Assembly (NCBI GenBank): GCA_020845635.1
Contig: JADLFI010000011.1
Location: forward strand, 1-59,278
Length of the DNA stretch: 59,278 nucleotides
Source of the DNA: Bacteroidia bacterium
Lineage (GTDB): Bacteria; Bacteroidota; Bacteroidia; UBA4408
Direction of reading: 5' to 3'
Shown: positions 45,811-57,800 of the stretch, piece after piece
Layout of the letters: each line of letters opens with the position of its first letter
Position numbering within the stretch: position 1 is the stretch's first letter
Notes under the pieces: model-generated
Seen by the model: only the letters and a program-made list of their open reading frames with translations
Databases searched by the model: none
Told to the model about the DNA's origin: nothing
Translations under genes and position numbers: made by a program

Positions 45811-48800
45811 TTATTCTCCTTGACAATCTTCTTCTGTGTCCGCATTTTCCTCTGTTTGTTCTTGATTAAGAGCACTATTTAAAAATACTCTACTAAATAA
45901 TGAAAATTTATCTAAACCTTCTTTTGGTAATTGAAAATCTGTTACTTCAATAGTTTTAAATGCCTCTCTATCAACAACTACATCTTTTAATCTTATTATA
46001 CCCATTGCAGGATTAGATTCTTTTGTTTCTGTGTTATAAAATACTACACCTATTTTTTTTAATTCTTCATTAAGAAGTGTTACAAGACCTTCATAAGCAG
46101 CAAACTCTTCTTTTTTTATAAGTTTATTTTCTTTTTTTGAAAAAAGAAGGTGTTCAAGTTCTGCCTCTAATTGATACTTAAAACTTTCGGTAATAACAAG
46201 AGCAGGCTTTTCTGAAATTTTAAATTTTTCACCAACTTTTTCAACTAAAATCCTATCTGTATTATCAGGGACACTGTTCTTACTTAAAAAGAAAGTATCT
46301 GCATAGGCTTGCTCTTTAATTTTAGCACTGTAAATTGTAACAAAACCATCTGAATCCACGGAAAAGGCATCTTCTTTAAAATAAGGCACATCGGTTCTAA
46401 AATATTCCTCTTGTGTAAATAGAGTATCACCAATTGGTGCAACTTCTTCTACTTTATTTATGTTGAAAAGTCTATTCTTAGGTAGTTTTTTATAGTAAGC
46501 AAAGTTTTTTGGTTTAGTACCTTCTTCGCCATTTGTGCTATGAGAAAAGATTAAAACGTATGCAGTTTTATATTTTCCTGTTTGGATAAATCTTGGCATA
46601 CTATCTATATCTTTTACTTCAAAAGACAGGTCATAATGGAAGTTCACAGTTTTATCCTCAGTAGTAAAAATCCCATCATAAATCCTGTTTGTGTCACCCG
46701 TAGCACTCGCAACTTCTGTGAATTGAAGTGTTCCCATATTTTTTGTCACAAAGGGTAAGGCGTGAGGGTACTTAGCAGCTAAGTGGAAAAGAAATCTTTC
46801 AGCCTCTGCTCTGAATTTCTCAGGATTTTCTTTAAGAGTCTTTAATCTATTACCTAAATGTATAGATGCTTCTTTATGCAAGATAGTCGGTAATCCTTTG
46901 TTAAAGGTATTTTGACCAGCACTCATACCATTTGTGATTACACTTATATGGAACAATTTTTTCATTAGTTCAGGACTAGTAATAGTAGAAGCAAATTCTT
47001 TTGTCTCTGGATTCCAACCTGTTGGTATTGCATTAACAGCCTCTTTTAATTGAGCTACACTTATGTCAGTAAGATTTACCCCCAAAGTGAACCTAACATT
47101 GTAAGAACCATAAATGTTTTGACTTATTTCTAATCCTTCTAATAAGAAATTAGTTTTAAAAGGAACCTTGTCTTGTTCAGCTTGTTTTTTTGCTGCTGTG
47201 TAATCATTTTTTATTTTTAACAATTCCTCAGAAACTAAATATGTATAAGCTGCTGTTCCTGTGTAAGTCTTATGGATTTCATTTTGTCCACTTTTAAATG
47301 TAACAGTAATTTGCAAAGGTTTTGACTCTCCTTCTGGTGTTTCATAGACATTTGAAAGTTCATTTGTCAGAGCATAATTAAAAAATTCATTTGACACTAA
47401 GGATTCATCTATAATAGTATCGCTACTATTTAGTTTTATTCCCTCTGCTCTTACTCTCCTTACTATTTCTTCTTTAAAGATTTTGGAAAATCTATAAAAA
47501 TACTTTTCAAAAACTTCTGAATTTAAGGTTGATAAAACATTAGTAGCAGCTTTAACGTGAGGTAAAGTTTCATAAATATCTTCACCAAGAAGTTCTTTGT
47601 TATTTCTAAATTTCTCCATGTTCTCTAACATTCTTTGTACTTTTATAGCATCGGCAGGAATTGATTTTAAAGAGCCAATTGCAAGAGCAAGTGAATTTAT
47701 ATCACTCCCAATTTTAGCAAGTTTTGAAAATAGCATAAGAACTTTTAATCTAAATAAAGGAGTTCCTTCTTTGCCAAAATTATCTTCCAATTCTTGCACA
47801 GTTAAGAATGGGAATTTTCTTCCCTTTTCTTCTTTTTCTCTTTGTTCACTTGATTTCATTTTACCAAAAAGAGCAGTGTTATTATCTAATAGTTCCAAAA
47901 TATCAACTTCATTTTCTCTCTCGTCAACTTCCTCTGGAACTACATTTTCACCATCTTGTGTATTTGACACATCAGCAGAAACTTTTACTATTTCAGTAGC
48001 AATTAATCTTTCTGTTTCTTCTGTTCTTTCTACTTTATTAACAGGGGATTTCTCTACCTCTTCAAAATAAGTCTCCATTATACCAACTATGTTAGAATCA
48101 ACATTAGCTTCTTTCATACTTTTTATTAACCCTTCATAAGCCTCTTTTCCTACCTGTTTTATCAACATGGCTTTTAAAGCAGAAGAATGTTGGAATTGCA
48201 ATGCTTTTATTATATCTTGGTTAAATATTAAAGCTGTAGTATTAATATCTAAGCCTAGAGCTACGCTTGCAGCTATTGCTTCCGCTGTAATTTTATTTGC
48301 ATTAATAATAGAAAGAATTTGTTCTTTCAAGTTATCTATTGCAGCATTTACAAGTGAGTCAATAACTTCCCAAACTTTTAATTCATCAGTTAAACCTACT
48401 AATTGAGTAGTATCAATCCCCAAGAAAGACTTAATAGTTGGGGCAGTTCTTACATGATCTTTATCTAATTCAAAGAATCTTCTTTCAAAGGTAGTCAAGG
48501 TAGCTTCCTCATCTGTACTTTTGACATTAGCTAAAACTAAATCAATGTGATTTCTTACAATAGATAATCTTTTTCTCAAAAGTTTATCGGGAACTTTTTC
48601 TCTTTTTAATTGTTTAGACAATTCAGTTATTAATTCCGATTCTAATTCTAATAATTTTGACAAATACTCAGTTTGTATTTTATTTAAAGAGACATTAAAA
48701 GTTCCTATTTTTGTTGAAGTTCCAATAGCCAGACCGCTTCTAATTTCATAAGCAAGACTTTTTGCGAAGTTGGCAAAGATACCTGTTAAGTCTGCACCAT

Positions 48801-51800
48801 CAAACACTGACCTATAAGCTCTTGCTTTATCCAAGGGATTTGATAAATCATATTCTTTTAATAAAGTAGTAATTTTCTTTATAGTTGCTGCGTCTATATC
48901 TTCTCTATTTAAGCCCTTATCTTTTAAAAATTGGTTTAATTTCAAGTCTTGTATATACCTATTAACAGTACCCTCTGCATAAAGACCGTCATTTTTAAAG
49001 TTTTCTCCTTTCTTATTGAAAGCATCAGTAGAAATAGGAGATAACATTCTTCCTCTTGTTTGCGGTTTTTGTAGTACTTGCATGTAATTAACAAAGATTT
49101 TATTTTTCAACATCACTTTTAATTTAGACTTTAATAATTTTTTTAGAACTTCATCACTGGTCTCTGAAATCTCTTGTTTTAATGCACTTAAAGCTGCTTC
49201 ATCAAAGGTCTTTCTTTTGTTCTCATCTACTATTATACCTGCAAAATTTGAAGGTAAGTTCTTAATGCCCTCGATTAGTTCATTTACAGGTGTTTCAAAT
49301 AGGGCATTTCTATTTTTTATAGTTCTTTTTAATTCATTTTCAATTTTTTTACCACGCCCTTGTTCTAATGTCTTTTCGAGATTTTCTATCTTTTCATCGT
49401 AAGTTGTAACTTCAGAAATAGAATTTTTAAACATTTCTATTATCTCTGCTTTTGTTTTTTCAAGTTCCAAGTCTAACTGTGCAAGAGAAGTTGACATGAA
49501 GGTTTTACTTTTATTTTTCCAATTAAAAACTCTTGTGTATCTTCTATCTTCACCTCCTTCTGGAGTAGCGTCTTTATAACCCTGTAAATTCATTAATTCT
49601 TCTTTGTTCCTTTCAATTGTAAGCAAAGTAAATGCTGCCTTTTCAAGGTTTTTCCAATTATCTGCAAGTTGTTCTTTGTAAGAACTAAATTTTTGATGTA
49701 AAAGCAATCTTAATCCTGCTCTATCAGAAATAGATTCTGGTCTTATTACAAACATACTATCCACGTCAAAGTCAGCACCTGTAACTTTAATCAATTCGTA
49801 AGGAACAACAATACCATTTGTGCCATTATTGTCATAGAATCCCACTATTCTTAAAGGCGTAGCACTGTGTATTTCTGTGGTAGGTATCCTAACTCCAAAA
49901 ATGTCCCCTAGATGCACATATTTCTCCATATAGCGAGGCAAAAGAGCTTCGTAGTATAACAGTCCCTTATCATCTATAACGGGCTTTAAACGACGCTTCT
50001 TTTTATCAACTCTTCTTTCAATTCCTAAATCAGGAACAAGTACCATTTTACCTCCAGAGAATTTTAACTCCACAGTAGATTTTGAAAAGGAGGCAATTGC
50101 ATTATTCAAAGTTCTAACTCCTATCATAGGATAATTAATATCTGCACCTGAATTTAACAACTCGATGTAGTCAGAAGCATTATTACCTTTTACTTTCTTG
50201 ATAACTTGTGCTTTTATCTTTTCTAAATCGCTAAATTTTGGTAAGGTTTCCTCTAAGGATAAATCATACAACTCAGCCATAGACTCATAAATTGCACCTG
50301 CCTCTTCAACTGATTGTTCCATAATATTCAAAAAGTAGGGAAGCTGTGAGGGATTTGTAATAGCTTCTTCTGTTACATGCACGGGATCTAATTGTATTTT
50401 ATACTCGTCATTAGACAAAGTTAAAACAGAAGTTTGTGAAAAGTCTTGGATTTCTTTTTCAGTCAATCTACCATTTAATAATTTAGCAATTGGAATGGGC
50501 TTCCTTTCTCCAATTTTTAATGATGATGGGGGTATTGCCTCATCTACTCCCAATGCTCTAAGATTAGCAACAAAGTTTTTTAATTTCTCTCGTACTATAT
50601 CTTCTCCCGGCATGTTTTTTGCCTCTACAAATGCTTTGCTTAGAACAGTTGTGTTGGATTTTACCATTATGATTTCTTTTTCTCTTATTTCATAATGAGC
50701 ACTTTTTACTAGACTTGTAGGTTGAGAGGCTTCACCAAACATTCTTTGCAACATTTCTAATCTTTCTGGCAACATAAAAGCTGATCCATCAAGAGCGTCA
50801 ACAGGACTTACCCCATCTTTAACAGGGTATTTCCCAAGTTTTTCAAATTCTTCAAGTGCAGAAAAAATGTTTCCTTGTAATTCCTCCATTACAGCAACTT
50901 TATAAGTTTTTGGAGCATGAAAATCTGAACTAATCAAACCAACTGAACCCGGAGCATGAGAACCACCCAGCCTTTTTAACCTGTCTTGGCTACTCTTAGT
51001 ATGAGCTACATCTCCCGAAATTAATTGTTGAGCTAAATAATTATGGGGATAAGCATGTCTTAGCCACAGTTTCACTATGTCAGTCAAAGCATTATGTAAG
51101 GCAATAACATCAGGACTTTCAAAATTTAATGCCTCTCCATAAGTTCTTTTTATTCTAAAAGAATCTCCGTCTCTGTCTCCTCCTCTATCAAAATAATTTA
51201 TAGCTTCTTGTGATAATCCATATTTTTCTAAATGTTTAGTTAAGGTTTGCATATTTCCCGGTAAATCAAATTTACTAGCCATTAACATTTCCTTAGCAAT
51301 AGCAGCAGCATCTTCCTCAAACATAACCATTAAGTATTCAGCCATAACTTTGTACTCCTTATCAGTTAATTCCGCAAAATTACTTCCCTCTTTATTTTTA
51401 AATTTGTTAATGATGGCTTGTATATCATAGTTATTTACAAGGAATGACTCCTGCTCGGTTACTTTCTTTTTTAAATCCTCTAAGAGGTCTTTGTCTGCAT
51501 TTAATAAAGTTTCAAGTTTTTCTAGATTGATTAAGCTCTTACTATTATATACAGTTGATGTTGGTAATTTTTCAGGGCGTAGAGTCAATTGATGCAATAA
51601 ACCTGCATAAAGATTTTTTAATTGTTCCTCATTTAGCATATTGAATCTAAGTGCAATTAAACTTGGTCTATCCTCAGCAGGGTCTAAAAATTCTACTACC
51701 TCTGCTCTATCTGAAAATAAAGTAGATAGAAAACCACCAACAAAATTCCTTTCCCAATACTGAGAAATGGTTTCACTTTTGTATTCAGTATGCCTGTCTT

Positions 51801-54800
51801 TTTCTCTGCTTTTATCATGTTCTTGCATAGCTATCGGTCTAAACATATCCTTTTGTAAGGGGTTTGCTTTATAAAAAGGAAAATCAAAGTGTTTTGGAAG
51901 AGGGAAATTCTCCGCTGTTCTTGGTATTAAAGCTCTTGCATTTCTGTGTGCTGACGAAGACAAGGTAAAATTATAGTTCTTCTTACCATCAGAACCTCTA
52001 TATGTTGATTCCCTTATGAAATCATTTGACTTGGATAATACTCTTGCTAATCTATTTAAATCCTGCGCATGATTTCGAGATAATTGCACTGTTATTAATT
52101 CAGGAAATTCTTCTGTATCTTCCTCTGTTTCAAAGTTTATAATCCCTTCTCCATTTTCTACATTTTGTCCTGTAATCTTTTCATTGCTTTCCTCCTCTAC
52201 TGCAGAAGTTGAGGATTTTTTAGACTTTTTATTCTTTTTAAAAGTTTTTTCTGTTAATACTTTCGGTGCTGTTTGTCTTTCATCACTTTCTTGGGAATAG
52301 GTTCTTATAAGAGAAAATCCAAAAAAACTTATCTTATCTACATCTTCCGCAGTAAATACAGGATCAGAAAAACCTAACAATCTTACTAACATTTCTGGAA
52401 GCATTTGACTATATGAGATAGAAGGCGCACCAGCTCCAAGTTCTGTTACATATTTTGTAGCTTTTTCAAGAGCAGGAATTGTTAAGGGAATTGTCTTTCC
52501 CTTTATTGATAAATAAGCTAAGTTCGCTTTGGCTAAGAATTTTAAAGCATTAAGGTCTACTTTTCTCATCTCCTCAAACTTTGCTTCTAATAAGCTATTA
52601 TTTGTAACTTTTGGCATCAAGTGTTTTACAAACCCTTTAATCCTCTTTTCAATTTTGGTTTTAGCTATTACTTCTTTCTCTGTAAGTCCCGTATCTTTTT
52701 TCAAAAGTTCATGGGATTTTATTTCATCTTCCATAGCTTTTTTAAAACCCGCTTTTATATAGGATTCAAAGGTTGTCTTTTCTCTTTGCTCTAATGGAAG
52801 TGAGTCTACATAAGCATTAAACTTTTCTTGTGTTGCTAATTCATTTAATACAGAAGAGGCAAAGTAATAAGTGCTATTACGATTTTTTTGATGCTCTTCA
52901 TTGCTTTTTCCAAACATAGTAGCATCTGCAAAATCAGCTAATACCAAGGCATTACCAAAAACATCTCTAAAGGCTTCACTTAATGCCGCTCTTTTTTCAA
53001 CATCTGCAAATAAATTTTTTATATCTTCTTTTATTCTTTGATCCACAGAAAGCATCACTGTTGGAAAATACTTTAAAACGGCAACTCCATAATTCTTTTC
53101 TTTTACATAGGTGTAAGGGGCACGCTCTCTTAAAGAGACTAAACTGACATGCAGAGAAGCTAACAAATCTCTATTCCAAGCACGTTGGAAATCTTTTTTT
53201 GCACTTTCGGCATCAAGAATATTAGTTCCCACATCTTGAAAGAAATCTGCATAAGTCCTGCCCGCCCTTCTATTAATATGAAACAAAGTAACTCTTTTTC
53301 CATTAGGCAATTCTAATTGCCTTCTAAGTAGTTCAGTTTCAGTTTTTAATATGTTTTGTCCGTCTACAATTTTAAACCTTTCTTCATAAGCTATTTCTTC
53401 AAACTTAAGGAAAAGTTCTTCTGCTTCCTTCTCTGAATACTCACTATCATTTAAAAAAGCAGATATAGCATCATAGTTAGGAAGAGCTGCTGTATTAGGA
53501 TTTAAGAAAACAACAGGGCTTTCCGGAGCAACAGGGGTAGAGGCTTTTTTAATAATTATTTTTATCCTTTCGCCAATTGCTTTGGTCAAAGCATTATTTC
53601 CTTCCTTAATTACTGCCGCATCGATTTGAGCAGATAAGAACTCCTCAAAACTTCTTGTATCCGAATTTTGCTGATTAAAGTTTAGACCATTTAAAATCTG
53701 TACCGATTTAACATAGGCAAAGTTTGGTTCTACTAAAATCTTCCTTCCATTTGAACTTACAAAAACAAAGGTATTTAAAAATATTTTTGTTAAGATATTT
53801 GCTGAGTCTTCATAGCTTATATTTTCTTTCCTTTCAATATGGGATTTTAAACCCTTTGAAGTTTCTAATTCCGTGTCAATAGTAACTTCCTCTTCTTCTC
53901 CCATTACTTCCTGTGTTGAGGCTGCAATTGCTTGTGCAGAAGAAAAAGGTAATTGAAAATCTGGAATAAAGACCCTCATCATTGATGTGAATAATCTTTG
54001 TTCTTCCTGATTTTCCTTTTTGTTAAGTTTAAAACCTTTAAATTTCTCTCTTAATATTTTAAAACCTTCATCTTGATTATTTTCATCTCTTATATGAGTT
54101 ATTACTTTTACAAATAATTCTTCATTTGATAAATTTCCAAGATTAGACTCAGTTCCACTTAATTGAACAAATTCACCTAGTCGATTAACCTTAATAATAT
54201 TTCCTGTTAGTTCAGCTATAAAGTAATGTAAGGATCTTTTTGCTGCCATAAAAGTTTCTACTGTGCCATAGTCTTTTTGAATATCACCTTCATAAAATCT
54301 TGGTTCTTCTCTTGAAGATCCCCAAAAACTTTCCTCTGGAGATAATATAACACTGTGTTTTCCTTGCTCAATTTCCGTAAATAATTTATTAATTTCATAA
54401 TCGTAGTCATTAATTAGATTAAGAAACTTCATAACTTTAAGGTACAATCTATATAAGAAATTTTTAGGTCTGGATTTTAAATCAGGAAAAGTTTGAAATT
54501 TTCTAGCGAGAATTTCCTCCCATTCCATTCTAGAAGGAGTTTCACCGTATAATTCTACATAGGCTTCATATAAACGCTGTTTATCTACACCTTGAAGATA
54601 ATACCCAAATATTCTGTGGAATAACTCATGCTTTACAACATTAGCTCTAACCTTACCATCTTCCAATTCAACAAAGACATCTAATCCTCTAACCATACCT
54701 CGAACAGACACACCACCAGCTAATTCTTGTAATATGTCCTGATGTAAAGCATGTAGTTGCTCATCACTAATGTCGGGCATATATCTTTTAGCTCTTGCTT

Positions 54801-57800
54801 TAAATTCCTCTAATGTAATCAATTCACCAACAGGCAATTCTACATCAGCACGAAGCATTTTTGGATTGTTAAATTCATCTATAAATTCATTTACTTCATT
54901 GGCTAAATCAACAGGTCTTCCTCTTTTTAAAACAGTAAAAACCCCATTTTCAAAAGAGTAATTTTGGTATTTACTTCCTATTTTTCCAATAACATGATTG
55001 AATACAGCAACTATACTTGATGATGCCGCTGCTTTTGGAAAATTAGCTAAGAATTGTTTTTGTTCCTCTGTTAAATCTTCTTTTCCTACTTCTACGTTAG
55101 CAGTTTCTATTTCTTCATAAGAAGTTACAACATCTTGAGATGAGGGGACTATTACTTCTGCATTCTCCCCAACTTCATTTTCCTCACTTACTACTTCTGT
55201 ATTTTGTGCTTCTTGAAAAGGGGTAACTACATCAGTGACAACATTAGAATCATCTTCTTTTAAGGTTATCCGTGTTGGTAAAATCTCTTCAAAAGAAGTT
55301 CGCATTCTTATCTTGTTAGATACTTCTTTAAATTCTTCTTCCTGTGCTTTTTTATTAGCATAGAGGTTATTTAATTTTTCTACACCTTTTAAGAATTGGC
55401 TTTTTCTTATTTGTACTACTATTGGAGGATTTGTGTTATCTTCAAAGAAATCAATTAAAAGAGCAATATCTTCAAAACTTAAAGGTGTACTTGAATATCC
55501 TTTATCACTATTTTTACTAGCCAATTGAGAAAGGACAATTTCAACATTAACTTTAAGCTGTGTTAATAAAGCTCTATCTTCTGGAGTTCTTTCTGTTGCT
55601 AATAAAGCAATTGTTTCTCTTTGTATGTTAAGGAGTTTATTTTCTAAGGCGTTATAATTTATTCTTTCTTCGACTGAAAGATTAACTGTAATTCCTGTAT
55701 TATACCCTGCTTCTAATTTCTTTTGTATTTCCCTAATACCCTCAATAGCATACCCCAATAAACTTTTTGCTTTTAGCAAGTTAGACAAAGCGGCTGCATT
55801 TTTTCCTTTTATATCTTCTCTTATAGTTAGAAAAGTTCTTTGGAAACCTAACAATCTTTTTCTATTAGCATTAGCAATTCTTATAAAGGTTTTAGGAGCA
55901 ATGCCCTGAGCAGCTTTTATTTTCTGAACAAAGCTATATGTTTTCTTTTTATTTTCAGCGATATGATAAAATTTAACTTCTCCTCTTAAATTAGTCTCCG
56001 TATTCCACTCATTACCATCTTTTTCCAATTCTGTTTTTCTTGCTTCTACTCTTTCTTGGAATTGTTCTGCTGTTTCCTTACTGCTTTTTTTGAGAATATC
56101 AAAAACGCTGTCTTCTCCATAATATAAATCTATAATGCGTAAAACTGTTTTTAGAAACTCCCCTGCTTCTTTCTTTTTTGTTTCATCTTTCGATTTAAGA
56201 TCTTCTTCTATCTGTACTATAAGTTCCCTAAAATTTTTCATTTGCGCTGCTTCTAAGGGACTAGTCTTTGTATTTTTACTAGTTTCTCTTGCTCTTTCTG
56301 CTTTTCTCGCTGCTTCTTTCTTTTTTTCTTCATCGAAAGCACTTGCTAATTTTATACAATCTTCGGGAGTAGTATTAACAGCATCATTACCTAATGTTTT
56401 AGCCTTAGCTAAGGCATGAACAAAGACAGACAAAGCATTCTTATATCCATCAAATTGTTTTTTTTCTTTTTCCGTTAAAAATTGTTTCTTTACAATAAAA
56501 CTTAAAAAGAATTTTTCATGCCATGTTAATTCTTTAAGTGTAGTTTTTCCCTGTGCTGTCCATTTTAAGATTTGTTCTTTTAAAAGCTTTGCAAAGGCTT
56601 CTTCTTTTCTAAACTCTTTCATAGTACTATAATCTTTCAATATGTCCATTAGTTCTTTATCAGGATTTCTAACTAAAGAGCTTATATAATTAGACATAGC
56701 CTCAAGACCAGCAGGAGAAATCACTCTTGATAATATTCTTATTTGGAATTGGTACAGTTGAGTTTCCCAATCTTTTATAGGTTCAAATTCCTCATCGGTC
56801 ATTTTATCCCCTGATAACTTAATAATCATAGGCTTAATAGGAAAAGTCCTCTCCACACCGTCTTTATCTTTATAAGTCTTGTATATATTAGATATAATTA
56901 AATATGGGAATCCTTTATTAAAAGTATAATTCATATCAGGCAATCCCATTTTTGTCAATTCATTTTCTTCATTTGTTGTTGGTAAAAAGAATCTAATATG
57001 CAAGTTCTCAGCTTGTTCTGGAGTTAGAGATAATCCCTCTTCAAATTTTTTCCTTATATCAGAAAGATTTACCTCATTTAATTCTTTTGAATAAGCAAAA
57101 GTTAATTTTCTTGCTGTGGCTAATTTATAAGGACTTTGTAACTGTACCGAAGTGTTTAGAAGATTCTTTTTCTTAGTTTCATTATGACCAAAACTCACAC
57201 TCTCCTTATCTAATTCATTTATATTTATGTTTACATCATGTCTTTGTAAGCCTAAGATTTGATACTTACCTGTTGTACGTGTTTCTCTTACAGCATAAAT
57301 ATCTCCTTTTTCTTCCCCTTTAATTCTAACATAATAAACTTTATCATAGCGTGTTCCATCACCATCAGTTAAAAAGCCATCAACAGTCTTAGTAACTGTA
57401 TTATCAGGGTATTCTAATACATGACTGCCCTCTTCAATATCTAAATTAGCTAAAATTCTTTTTAACTCTTTAAAATCCTCAATGGTTATTTCCTCTTCTG
57501 TTTCCGCTTCGTCTTCTTCTGTAAGGTAATAATAATCATCATTTTCTGGTGTGATGTGTTCATTAAAATAATCATTAGGAGACTCAAGAACTTCTTTTGC
57601 TTTTTCTTTTATTTTCTTTTTTTCAGCTGCCAAATCTGAAAATTTAGCATCTATTGCTGTTAGTAATTGTTTTTGCCCATCTAATTTTTTACCGTTTAGT
57701 GCAAGTTCCGCCTCTACAATATCTTTATCTATTTTAGATTTTTGCGTTCTTGCCTTATTTTGTAATTTCTTAATTTCAGCCTCTATCTCTTTTCCTCTCT

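Noticed and set aside
47597-48070. Plus-strand frames opposite the giant genes (for example 47597-48070, 56135-56419)
   Set aside because: Ser/Phe/Leu-rich antisense shadows of the coiled-coil coding strand; no start signals or homology patterns.
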